NCBI GenBank assembly: GCA_027486835.1
Contig: JAIXOJ010000216.1
Location: 41,173 to 105,172, forward strand
DNA: 64,000 bases
Source of the DNA: Chitinophagaceae bacterium
GTDB taxonomy: Bacteria > Bacteroidota > Bacteroidia > Chitinophagales > Chitinophagaceae
Direction: 5' to 3'
A program made the translations under genes and the position numbers. Positions 37,582 to 46,164 of this stretch are shown here, piece by piece (positions within the stretch are counted from its first letter, which is position 1; each line of letters begins with the position of its first letter). The notes under the pieces were generated by a model that was given only the letters and a program-made list of their open reading frames with translations, ran no database searches and was not told the DNA's origin.

Positions 37582-37985
37582 AGTAAATTCTTTCTTTTTT
37601 CTATTACAATGGTAATCAAATTATAAAGTTGTTCCTCTTTAAATGGTTTGCTAAGATAGCCATCCATGTCATACTCCAAGTATTTGTCATTAACACCCAA
37701 TTGCGTATTGGCAGTTAATGCAATTATAGGAAGATTACTTTTCGATTTATCTCCCATTGCCCGGATTTTACTAGTAGCTGTAATGCCGTCCATATTAGGC
37801 ATTTGTATGTCCATTAGCACCAAATCAAAATCATTTGCGGCCACAGCAGCCACAGCTTCCGCCCCATCAGGGGCAAGCGTGGTTACAAATCCCCAGCGGT
37901 TCAGCATCGTTTTGGCGATGAGCTTATTAATTTCATTATCTTCTGCAAGCAGCACCTTTAGTGCTCCTAGTGTATTATTGACCAT
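37578..37985 (-). CDS. Stand-alone response regulator receiver
   Basis: A 135-residue CheY-like receiver. Seen: acid pocket LLAEDNE (Glu15-Asp16), phosphoacceptor Asp59 in LVLMDIQMPNMDG, a Thr in ALTANTQ, and Lys in LSKPFKEEQ near 115. There is no output domain. It overlaps the Hpt gene by 4 bp. Known: such receiver/Hpt pairs normally complete a phosphorelay from a hybrid kinase encoded elsewhere; alternatively they are the detached end of one. Confidence 0.93.
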   Translation of the reverse strand: MVNNTLGALKVLLAEDNEINKLIAKTMLNRWGFVTTLAPDGAEAVAAVAANDFDLVLMDIQMPNMDGITATSKIRAMGDKSKSNLPIIALTANTQLGVNDKYLEYDMDGYLSKPFKEEQLYNLITIVIEKRKNLL

Positions 37986-38380
37986 GGCGTATGTTTATAA
38001 GGTAGTACACATTAATAACGGAAAAAAAAGCAAATTATTGTGCAGCGCATTTAAAATGTTACCTAAAAGGGGCAATAAAAGCATTTAAGTTTCGCAAACC
38101 TATTGGTTCTGGAAAGTATCCGTCCATTTTTTTATTTTTCTGAAGCATAGATAACCATGGTTTTCTTGTAAGAAAAAGTATGGATTAGGGTGCCAAAGGG
38201 TAAGAAAAGTGTGGTAGTTAGTGTAATAAACAATCCATAAATTAGATATTTGGAGGCTACATAAATTAATGCGAAACCATTTACTACTAAAGGTTTTTGC
38301 TTTCTATTTAAGCAGCTTGTTGCGGCTATATGACACAATAAAAATGCTGACCTTTCATTTGTTCTATTACTTTTGAAAAC
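37986..38380. other. Intergenic region with a doubtful minus-strand frame
   Basis: The minus frame ending at 38132 encodes a membrane-like stretch (LIYVASKYLIYGLFITLTTT) but its only ATG lies inside gatC, 54 bp past its start, and no closer start is available. I do not call it. No other gene is seen. Confidence 0.4.
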
Positions 38381-38671
38381 ATGGAAGTAACAACCGCACT
38401 TGTTGAAAAACTTGCACACTTGGCAAGATTGCATTTTACCGAAGAAGAAATGATTGCTTACACAGCCGATTTACAAAACATGATTTCATTCGTGGACAAG
38501 CTTAACGAAGTGGATACAACTGGGGTTTCTCCACTTTTACACATGGGAGACGCAGTTAATGCCCTAAGACCCGACACTATTCAGGGAAGCAGCTCAAGTG
38601 CAGAAGCATTGGCTAATGCACCTTTAGCAGATGAGCAGTTTATAAAAGTGCCGAAAGTGATTAAGAAGTAG
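38381..38671 (+). CDS. gatC: Asp/Glu-tRNA amidotransferase subunit C
   Basis: A 96-residue subunit that wraps the GatA-GatB interface and stabilises the complex forming Gln-tRNA and Asn-tRNA from misacylated precursors. Seen: VEKLAHLARLHFTEEE, DLQNMISFVDKLNEVDT, the conserved turn LRPD, and the ending QFIKVPKVIKK. Family length is typical. gatA and gatB are not adjacent, as is usual in Bacteroidota. It is convergent with mfd. Confidence 0.95.
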   Translation: MEVTTALVEKLAHLARLHFTEEEMIAYTADLQNMISFVDKLNEVDTTGVSPLLHMGDAVNALRPDTIQGSSSSAEALANAPLADEQFIKVPKVIKK

Positions 38672-38789
38672 TCATTTAGTTTCTAGGTCGAACTTTTAGT
38701 GCATCTCTACGGCTGTATTAGTCAACCGGTTTGCCCTTATGTGGGGCATAGTGTTATTTACACAACACTTTTTGCGAAAATGGTTAGGT

Positions 38790-41700
38790 TTAGTTGACTA
38801 CCACTGCTTTGCGCATTAGGGTTAAAAACCGCAACATAGAGGGCATGTCCTTGATTTCATCCACAACCAACAAGAAGTTTTTTCCAGCTTGTTTTAGTTT
38901 GGCTTTGTTGGTTCCAGTTTGTAAGTATGCGAGAATGTCTTTAAATAGCGCTGACTCAAAATAAGGGGAGTCGTTTTTATTGATAAAATAGCAGCGCATT
39001 ACATTGTCCTTTAGGCTCATTTTTTCAAACCCTAATTGTACTGCCACCCACCTACATCGTACAGTAGTGAATAAATCTTCTACCTGTGGTGGTATAGGAC
39101 CAAATCGGTCACCGAGTTCGTTATGAAAAGCTTCAAGGGTTGTTTCGTCCTCACAGTTGTCTAATCGGGTGTATAAAGAGAGCCTTTCGGTGATACTTTC
39201 TACATAGCTGTCTGGTAATAATATTTCTAGGTCGGTATCGATGGTACAGTCCGTTACATAATCATCTTGCTGGTTGATTTCGTCCTTAAACAGCTCCTTA
39301 AATGCACTTCGTTTTAATTCCCTAACAGATTCTTGCAGAATTTTTTGGTACATCTCAAATCCTATTTCGGCCATAAACCCGCTTTGCTCACCGCCCAAGA
39401 GGTTGCCAGCACCACGGATGTCCAAATCGCGCATAGCTATTTGAAACCCACTACCCAAATCGCTGAATTGCTCTAAGGTTTGTAATCTTTTTCTGCTATC
39501 GCTTGGTAGTGTGCTCATGGGTGGAGCTAGTAGATAGCAAAATGCTTTTTTATTGCTCCGGCCTACCCTACCACGCAGTTGGTGTAGGTCGGAAAGTCCA
39601 AAATGGTGTGCGTTGTTAATTATGATGGTGTTTACGTTTGGAATATCAACCCCGCTTTCAACAATATTGGTACAAACAAGTACATCGTATTTCCGATCGA
39701 TAAAGTCCATGATTCGCTCTTCTAATTCATGTCCTTCTAATTGTCCATGGGCAAAGCCAATGCTAATATCAGGACATTGTGCTTGAATAAGACCTGCCAT
39801 TTCACCTAAGCCCAGCACGCGATTATGGATAAAAAATACTTGACCTCCCCTGTTCGTTTCAAAATAAATGGCTTCGCGAATGAAATCTTCGTTGAATACC
39901 TGCACTTCTGTTTGGATGGGTTGTCTATTTGGTGGAGGAGTATTGATGATACTCAAATCCCTAGCTCCCATGAGGCTGAAATGAAGGGTTCTTGGGATAG
40001 GAGTAGCGGTAAGCGTTAGGCAGTCAACTGAAGTTTTGAGGGTTTTGAGTTTTTCCTTGTGGGCTACGCCAAATTTCTGTTCCTCGTCAATAATCATCAT
40101 ACCAAGGTCTTTGAATTTTACTTCTTTGCCCAGTAAACCATGAGTGCCAACGATGATATCTATTTTTCCTGCCTCTAAACGTTCGAGTGTTTCCTTTTTT
40201 TGTTTTGCCGATTTAAATCTGTTGATATAATCGACGGTAACAGGAAAATCCTTTAATCGATCTTTAAAAGTTTTGTAATGCTGAAATGCCAAAATAGTGG
40301 TTGGCACTAGTACAGCGGCCTGCTTACCATCGTTCACGCTTTTGAAGGCAGCCCTAATGGCCACTTCGGTTTTACCAAAACCCACATCGCCACATACTAG
40401 CCTATCCATTGGGCTAGGACTTTCCATATCTTTCTTTACATCGGCAACAGCTTTTGCTTGGTCGGGAGTGTCTTCATACATAAAACTAGCTTCTAGCTCT
40501 GTTTGCATATAAGTATCGGGGCGAAATGCAAAGCCAAGTTGCGACTTTCTTTCAGCATAGAGCTTTATTAAGTCGAAAGCTATTTCTTTCACCTTCGCCT
40601 TTGTTTTATCCTTTAGTTTATTCCAAACATCGCTGCCTAATTTGTTCACTTTAGGCACGGTACCTTCTTTGCCAGTGTACTTAGAAATTTTATGAAGCGA
40701 ATTAATGTTCACATAAAGTATATCGCTGTCTTTGTAAATAATTCTCACTGCTTCTTGCAGCCGTCCGTTGACTTCAATTTTTTGTAACCCACTGTAGGTA
40801 CCAACTCCGTGGTCAATATGGGTAACGAAATCGCCTGGCTGAAGGTCGCGCAGTGTTTTTAAGGTAATGGCTTTGTTCTTATTATACGCTTGCTTTACCT
40901 TATACTTATGGTACCGCTGGAATATTTGGTGATCTGTGTAGCAAATTACTTTTAATGACTCATCAATGAAACCCTCATGGATGGAGGTGGCAACAGGTAC
41001 AAAACTGATTTCCGTTTTTAAATCGGTAAAAATGCTGTGTAGTCGCTCTAATTGCTTGGCCTGATCTGCAAAAATGTAAATGCTGTATTTAGCGGCTTCA
41101 TGGCCCACCAAATTATCAATCAATAAATTAAACTGTCGATTAAAAGATGGTTGCGCTTTCGTTTGGAATGGAATAATGAGCTGATTCGGCGAGGCCAGTT
41201 TTTCTTGTATTGAATCTAGAATGAAATACGGTTTGTAGCCAAATTCTACCACATGCCTTGCTTTTACCAATCTTTCAATGGTAGCCGAAGGGGTAAAATC
41301 CTGCAAGCTTACGTCTTTTAAAATTTTGGTATCGTCATCCTCTTCTTCTTCGTCAACAGGATATTTAGGGGTAATTGGTTTGCCTTTCTTGTTGAGTAAA
41401 ATACTTGGAATAGCTGGATTTTTGGCTGCCTCCTGACGTTCTAAAAAAATTCCAAGGTCTAATTCTGTTTCCTCTATTTTCCCTTTAATCACATCCCAAT
41501 CTTTGACCCAAACAATGGTGTTGTCAGCCAAAAATTCCAATAAAGCCACTTTATCGCCCGTTTCAAACTGGGTTTCAACATTGGGGATGATATTCACGCT
41601 TAGTATTTTCCGTTCACTAAGTTGAGTCTCAGGATCAAAAATTCTGATGCTGTCCACCTCATTTCCAAAAAGTTCTACCCGGTACGGCTTTTCATTACCA

Positions 41701-42284
41701 AAAGAATAGACATCTAATATGCCACCCCTCAAAGCAAATTGTCCAGGTTCATATACAAAATCTGTTCGTTCAAATCCAAAGAGGACAAACAACTCCATTA
41801 TACCATCAAGGCTGATGGTATCGTTGGTTTTTATGTGAATGATGTTTCCGTTAAGTGTTTTGGCCAGAACTACTTTTTCAAATAAAGCTTCGGGATAGGT
41901 AATAATTATTTTTTTATTTCCTCCATTAGCTAGTTTGGTTAATGCCTCAGTTCGGAGCATCACATTAGAGGAATTAAGTAGGCGGAAGTTTTTCTGGGAT
42001 TTAAACGAAGATGGGAAATAAAATAAATCCAAGGCACTGGTTAAATTTTCCACAGTGTTATGAAAATAAGCAGCTTCTTCTGCATCATTGAGTACAATAA
42101 GATGATTTAGTACGGCTGTTTTTGGATGTCCAAATACACTGCTCACTACAAATTCAGCACTGCTGCCCTGTAAATTTTTGAGATAGATTTTTTGTGACTC
42201 GCTAAACAATAACCTATCCGCAAGCAAAGAAACGGATGAACAATTTTGGTATTGCTCTAACAGTGCATTCAAGTTCATATACAA
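38790..42284 (-). CDS. mfd: Transcription-repair coupling factor
   Basis: A 1164-residue DNA translocase that removes RNA polymerase stalled at lesions and recruits UvrA. Seen: an N-terminal UvrB-homology part (about 1-340), the CarD-like RNA polymerase interaction domain near residues 470-550 (QPGDFVTHIDHGVGTYSGL), and helicase motifs. Walker A is GDVGFGKTEVA (about 633) and Walker B/DEEQ is MIIDEEQKFG (about 732). The RecG-like TRG and QLRGRVGRSNKKAF follow, with the C-terminal UvrA-control domain last. Length is normal. Either of two close ATGs may start it (MYMNLNALL). Confidence 0.97.
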   Translation of the reverse strand: MYMNLNALLEQYQNCSSVSLLADRLLFSESQKIYLKNLQGSSAEFVVSSVFGHPKTAVLNHLIVLNDAEEAAYFHNTVENLTSALDLFYFPSSFKSQKNFRLLNSSNVMLRTEALTKLANGGNKKIIITYPEALFEKVVLAKTLNGNIIHIKTNDTISLDGIMELFVLFGFERTDFVYEPGQFALRGGILDVYSFGNEKPYRVELFGNEVDSIRIFDPETQLSERKILSVNIIPNVETQFETGDKVALLEFLADNTIVWVKDWDVIKGKIEETELDLGIFLERQEAAKNPAIPSILLNKKGKPITPKYPVDEEEEDDDTKILKDVSLQDFTPSATIERLVKARHVVEFGYKPYFILDSIQEKLASPNQLIIPFQTKAQPSFNRQFNLLIDNLVGHEAAKYSIYIFADQAKQLERLHSIFTDLKTEISFVPVATSIHEGFIDESLKVICYTDHQIFQRYHKYKVKQAYNKNKAITLKTLRDLQPGDFVTHIDHGVGTYSGLQKIEVNGRLQEAVRIIYKDSDILYVNINSLHKISKYTGKEGTVPKVNKLGSDVWNKLKDKTKAKVKEIAFDLIKLYAERKSQLGFAFRPDTYMQTELEASFMYEDTPDQAKAVADVKKDMESPSPMDRLVCGDVGFGKTEVAIRAAFKSVNDGKQAAVLVPTTILAFQHYKTFKDRLKDFPVTVDYINRFKSAKQKKETLERLEAGKIDIIVGTHGLLGKEVKFKDLGMMIIDEEQKFGVAHKEKLKTLKTSVDCLTLTATPIPRTLHFSLMGARDLSIINTPPPNRQPIQTEVQVFNEDFIREAIYFETNRGGQVFFIHNRVLGLGEMAGLIQAQCPDISIGFAHGQLEGHELEERIMDFIDRKYDVLVCTNIVESGVDIPNVNTIIINNAHHFGLSDLHQLRGRVGRSNKKAFCYLLAPPMSTLPSDSRKRLQTLEQFSDLGSGFQIAMRDLDIRGAGNLLGGEQSGFMAEIGFEMYQKILQESVRELKRSAFKELFKDEINQQDDYVTDCTIDTDLEILLPDSYVESITERLSLYTRLDNCEDETTLEAFHNELGDRFGPIPPQVEDLFTTVRCRWVAVQLGFEKMSLKDNVMRCYFINKNDSPYFESALFKDILAYLQTGTNKAKLKQAGKNFLLVVDEIKDMPSMLRFLTLMRKAVVVN

Positions 42285-42575
42285 AAGAGGTCTCTAGGCG
42301 GTAAAGATAATCGGGGGATAGATTGCGGTAGCTTCTGTTTTATTTCCCATTTAAAGAGGCCTCATCTACCTAATCAAAGGCATAAATAAAATAATCACTG
42401 GTTAAGTACCCAATTTGTAAACACTAAGATGTACATATTTGCCACTTGCCAACAAGAATATATAGTTGGTTCAAAGAAAAAATTTCAAACTTCTCAGAAC
42501 AACAAACTAATGTATACGCTGGATTATATGAACAGTAATAAGAACCATCATTCACCAGCACTTAATCTACATTAG

Positions 42576-43307
42576 TTAGATGCCTAGTTTTTCAGTAGCT
42601 GCAATTGCCGCAGCCTGGCTAGCTTCTTTTTTATTATATCCTTTTCCAGAGGATAACACTTCTCCGTCTAAAACAGTATTCATAATAAATATTCGCCTAT
42701 TGCCCTCTATTCGCTCTTCACTTAATTCAAAAGAAAGAACTTTATTGTTTTTTCCTGCCCAACCGATGAGTTTGTTTTTAAGATTGATGTCAATTAATTC
42801 TAGATCATCAACAAACATGTGGGGATGAATAATTTGCTTGAATACCCATTGTTTTGTTTTGCTGTATCCCTTATCTAAATAAATGGCACCAATTACTGCT
42901 TCGAGGGTATTTCCAAAAATGTGGCTGTTTCTAAGTGCAAAATCTACTTTGTTGAATAAGGCAATTTTATTCAAACCCATTTTTAATGCGATGTCGTTTA
43001 ATTGCTGCCGATTAACCATTTTGCTACGCATTTCGGTTAAAAAGCCTTCACCCTTGTATGGATAACGTTTAAAAAGGTAGTCGGCAACCACCGCACTCAA
43101 AATGGCATCCCCCAAGTACTCTAGTCGTTCGTTGTTTTCTTCGGGAGAATCCTTTACACTACGGTGGCTAAGTGCGGCTATGTATAAAGCCAAATTTTTG
43201 GGCTTTGTACTTAAAACGTTTATGATATTTTTTTTTATTTCTTTTGCTGCTACATCATTTCCCCCAAATAGTTTACCAAGTAGTTTCACAAAGGAAAAAT
43301 TAAGCAT
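42576..43307 (-). CDS. rnc: Ribonuclease III
   Basis: A 243-residue dsRNA endonuclease that processes rRNA and mRNA hairpins. Seen: the signature NNERLEYLGDAIL (58-70) with the metal-binding Asp/Glu, HIFGNTLEAVIGAIYLDKGY near 130-145 (second Glu), and a C-terminal dsRNA-binding domain with SSGKGYNKKEASQAAAIAAT. Its first codons overlap the 3' end of fabF by 8 bp, so translation is coupled. Confidence 0.96.
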   Translation of the reverse strand: MLNFSFVKLLGKLFGGNDVAAKEIKKNIINVLSTKPKNLALYIAALSHRSVKDSPEENNERLEYLGDAILSAVVADYLFKRYPYKGEGFLTEMRSKMVNRQQLNDIALKMGLNKIALFNKVDFALRNSHIFGNTLEAVIGAIYLDKGYSKTKQWVFKQIIHPHMFVDDLELIDINLKNKLIGWAGKNNKVLSFELSEERIEGNRRIFIMNTVLDGEVLSSGKGYNKKEASQAAAIAATEKLGI

Positions 43308-44553
43308 TATACTTTTTTACAATTACGCAGGCATTGTGGCCGCCAAATCCAAAAGTATTACTCAAGGCTGCATTCACTGTACGTTCTTGCGCTACGTTAA
43401 AGGTGAAATTTAACTTCGGATCTAAGCTATCATCGCTAGTAAAATGATTGATAGTGGGTGGAACAATATTATGGATAACACTTTTTATACAGGCAATTGT
43501 TTCAATAACGCCTGCCGCACCCAAGCAATGCCCAGTCATAGATTTTGTACTGCTGATATTTAATTCATAAGCATGCTCGCCAAAAACCTGAGTAATCGCT
43601 TTTACCTCCGCTCCATCACCAATTGGTGTAGAAGTGCCATGTGTATTGATGTAATCTATTTCGCTGGGATTCATACCTGCATCAAGCAATGCTGCTGTCA
43701 TCACATTTTTTGCGCCAAGTCCATCTGGGTGTGGGGCAGTTAGATGGTAAGCATCTGCGGTAGCACCGCCTCCTGCAATTTCGCAATAGATTTTAGCTCC
43801 ACGCTTGATAGCATGTTCATATTCTTCTAATACCAATACTCCCGCTGCCTCCCCCATCACAAAACCGTCCCTGTTTTTATCGTAGGGTCTGCTTGCAGTC
43901 TTGGGGTCATCGTTCCGCTCGCTCATAGCTTTCATAGCATTAAATCCACCAACTCCAGCTTCGCTAATAACTGCTTCTGAACCACCAGTGAGTACGATGT
44001 CGGCCTTGCCTAATCGAATAGTGTCGAATGCTGAGATAATCCCATTTGTACTACTTGCACATGCACTTACGACAGCATAGTTCGGTCCCCTGAATCCATG
44101 ACGCATAGATATCTGCCCAGCAGCAATGTCTAAAATCATCTTAGGAATGAAAAAGGGATTAAATCTTGGAGTGCCATCTCCTTTCGCGAAGTTGATTACT
44201 TCTTCTTGAAAGGTAGTTAAGCCACCAATTCCACTAGCGAAAATTACTCCTACACGGTCAACATCTACATTTTCCTTGTTAATGCCTGCATCACTTACAG
44301 CCATGTCACTTGCAAAAAGACCGATTTGGGCAAATCTGTCTAGTTTGCGAGCTTCTTTCACACTTATAAACGAAGTAGGGTCAAACCCCTTTATTTCACA
44401 AGCAAATCTGGTTTTAAACTTAGAAGCATCGAATAAAGTAATAAAATCGGCACCTGAAACACCGTTAATTAAGCTATTCCAATACTCATCAACAGTATTA
44501 CCAATAGGTGTTAAAGCACCCATTCCTGTTACTACAACTCGTTTTAATTCCAT
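43300..44553 (-). CDS. fabF: Beta-ketoacyl-ACP synthase II
   Basis: A 417-residue condensing enzyme that elongates acyl-ACP with malonyl-ACP. Seen: the catalytic triad Cys165 (SACASSTNG), His305 (NTHGTSTPIGD) and His342 (MTGHCLGAAG), plus the terminal FGFGGHNACVIV. The upstream acpP supplies its substrate carrier and the 3' end overlaps rnc. Between acpP and fabF lies a hairpin (44577-44620) that could cut read-through. Confidence 0.97.
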   Translation of the reverse strand: MELKRVVVTGMGALTPIGNTVDEYWNSLINGVSGADFITLFDASKFKTRFACEIKGFDPTSFISVKEARKLDRFAQIGLFASDMAVSDAGINKENVDVDRVGVIFASGIGGLTTFQEEVINFAKGDGTPRFNPFFIPKMILDIAAGQISMRHGFRGPNYAVVSACASSTNGIISAFDTIRLGKADIVLTGGSEAVISEAGVGGFNAMKAMSERNDDPKTASRPYDKNRDGFVMGEAAGVLVLEEYEHAIKRGAKIYCEIAGGGATADAYHLTAPHPDGLGAKNVMTAALLDAGMNPSEIDYINTHGTSTPIGDGAEVKAITQVFGEHAYELNISSTKSMTGHCLGAAGVIETIACIKSVIHNIVPPTINHFTSDDSLDPKLNFTFNVAQERTVNAALSNTFGFGGHNACVIVKKYNA

Positions 44554-44576
44554 ACAGCTTTCCCTTTTTTAAGTGA

Positions 44577-44620
44577 AAATCCGCCGTGATGATGGCATAA
44601 GCCTCAAAACTGGCGGATTT
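44577..44620 (-). promoter_or_regulatory. acpP-fabF intercistronic hairpin
   Basis: AAATCCGCC and GGCGGATTT form a 9-bp stem around a 26-base loop, followed on the minus strand by TTCACTTAAAAAAGG. It could act as a partial terminator or mRNA-stabilising structure that keeps acpP transcript in excess of fabF-rnc. Confidence 0.5.
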
Positions 44621-44643
44621 AATAGTTTGCTCGAATGCATCAA

Positions 44644-44880
44644 TTACTTAGCGTTCTCTTCTAAGTATGCAACAGCCTGACCAACTGTCGTGATGGTTTC
44701 GGCTTGTTCATCCGGAATAGAAATATTAAACTCTTTTTCAAATTCCATGATTAATTCAACGGTATCTAAAGAATCTGCACCAAGATCGTTAGTGAAGGAA
44801 GCCTCGCTTGTAACTTCAGCTTCATCCACACCTAACTTGTCCACGATGATTTTCTTTACTCTAGTTGCGATGTCTGACAT
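44644..44880 (-). CDS. acpP: Acyl carrier protein
   Basis: A 78-residue acidic four-helix protein. Seen: [17 protein letters not shown] with Ser37, which takes the phosphopantetheine arm. The length and acidity fit the primary fatty acid ACP. It leads the acpP-fabF-rnc cluster, with a promoter candidate at 44907-44936. Confidence 0.98.
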   Translation of the reverse strand: MSDIATRVKKIIVDKLGVDEAEVTSEASFTNDLGADSLDTVELIMEFEKEFNISIPDEQAETITTVGQAVAYLEENAK

Positions 44881-44906
44881 TGTAATTAATTTTTTTGTTA
44901 CGGCGG

Positions 44907-44936
44907 CAAAAATATAGTTTTTGATAAAACTGCAAG
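44907..44936 (-). promoter_or_regulatory. acpP: Bacteroidota-type promoter of acpP
   Basis: On the minus strand CTTG is followed 18 bases later by TATTTTTG, a full match to the TAnnTTTG -7 box with a -33 TTG. It leaves about 25 bases of leader before the acpP ATG. Confidence 0.55.
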
Positions 44937-45063
44937 ATTTTTAATAAATTTTGTTTTAAGTAGCCTTGGAAAGTATTTTTATTCACGGCAGCTTATAAAC
45001 TTTATAGCCACTAAAGAAATATCCTATATTGTCGGGCTAACGAATATAAAAACAGAGAAAAAT

Positions 45064-45492
45064 ATGGCTTTAAAATTTATTGACCACGGCACGCCCGAAT
45101 ATGAAGAGATGATTGAGTTACGTAAATTAATTCTCAGAACTCCTCTTGGATTAACCTTCGACCCAGAAGAATTGGAAAACGAAAAGGATGATATTTTACT
45201 AGGCTGTTTTGATGATGACCGATTAGAAGCCTGCTGTCTTTTAAAAGAAACCGAAAAAGGAGTAGTGCGGCTTAGGCAAATGGCAGTTATTGACGGGCTA
45301 CAAGGAAAAGGCATTGGTAGAGCCTTGATGACTTTTGCGGAAAATGTGGCTAGAGATGCTGGGTACAAGAAAATAACGATGCATGCTAGAAAGAATGCAA
45401 TCGGGTTTTACGAAAAACTTGGATATACCATTAATGGCAACGAATTTTTAGAAGTGACCATCCCCCACTACGAAATGGAAAAAGCTTTGTAG
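45064..45492 (+). CDS. GNAT-family N-acetyltransferase
   Basis: A 142-residue acetyltransferase. Seen: the acetyl-CoA pyrophosphate loop GLQGKGIGRALM (about 78-89), VRLRQMAVIDG before it, and HARKNAIGFYEKLGY after it. Known: the arrangement is that of the ElaA/YjcF-like branch. The substrate is unknown. It is transcribed divergently from acpP with a 180-bp gap. Confidence 0.9.
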   Translation: MALKFIDHGTPEYEEMIELRKLILRTPLGLTFDPEELENEKDDILLGCFDDDRLEACCLLKETEKGVVRLRQMAVIDGLQGKGIGRALMTFAENVARDAGYKKITMHARKNAIGFYEKLGYTINGNEFLEVTIPHYEMEKAL

Positions 45493-45599
45493 TACTATTT
45501 AGTAATACTAAGACTTGAGGTCGGCTACTTTATTCTTTTTAACAACATAACTATTAGCCCTTTCCCTTTATTTTGTGGCGTAAAAAAAACAATCATTTG

Positions 45600-46100
45600 A
45601 TGAGTGTAGAATATAGAAAGTTAATGGCAGTTACTGGAATGCCTGGTTTATACGAGGTAATTGGCAATAAAAAAGACGGTGCCATCTTGAGAAATCTTGA
45701 AGAAAAGGCATTAAGATTTGTTTCTTCAAGGCTAAATACTTTTTCCCATTTAGAAACAATCGAAATTTTTACCATCAGGGAAAATGTAAATCTCATAGAG
45801 ATTTTTCATGCAATGGCAAATAGTACTGAAGCCCTTCCTTCTGAAAAAGATTCAAAAGCATTGAAGGCTTACTTTGAAAAAGTATATCCAGATTTGGATT
45901 TTGACAGGGTATATGTTAGCGATATGAAAAAGATGGTAAAATGGTTTTCTGTTATCAAAAGCAATCAAATTGAACTCAAATTAGGATTTGCAGCTAACGA
46001 AGAATTGAAGGGCGAAGATGACAATGAGATAGAAATAAAGGAAGCAGAAACAACTGATGCCAATGAAAAAAAAGTTTCAGAGGATAGTTCAGTGGAATAG
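45600..46100 (+). CDS. DUF5606 protein
   Basis: A 166-residue protein starting at ATG 45600 (MSVEYRKLMAVTGMPGLYEV). The frame is open from 45573 but the extra 9 residues (MWRKKNNHL) are not family-like. Seen: FVSSRLNTFSHLETIEIFTI and RENVNLIEIFHAMANST, the DUF5606 core, then an acidic tail (EDDNEIEIKEAETTD). Known: widespread in Bacteroidota, function unknown. A terminator at 46125-46157 serves it and the convergent ricT gene. Confidence 0.9.
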   Translation: MSVEYRKLMAVTGMPGLYEVIGNKKDGAILRNLEEKALRFVSSRLNTFSHLETIEIFTIRENVNLIEIFHAMANSTEALPSEKDSKALKAYFEKVYPDLDFDRVYVSDMKKMVKWFSVIKSNQIELKLGFAANEELKGEDDNEIEIKEAETTDANEKKVSEDSSVE

Positions 46101-46124
46101 TTTTTTCAATGAAATTGAGTGAAT

Positions 46125-46157
46125 AAAAAAAGCTTGGATTTTTTCCAAGCTTTTTTT
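46125..46157. terminator. Bidirectional terminator
   Basis: AAAAAAGCTTGGA and TCCAAGCTTTTTT form a 13-bp stem with T5 loop, flanked by A and T tracts on both sides. It lies between the DUF5606 gene and the convergent RicT-like gene. Confidence 0.92.
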
Positions 46158-46164
46158 ATTGTTA

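Noticed and set aside
38132..38434. Minus-strand 100-residue frame with membrane-like stretch
   Set aside because: Its only ATG lies within gatC on the other strand and no nearer start is available. It could be a remnant, but evidence is too thin.
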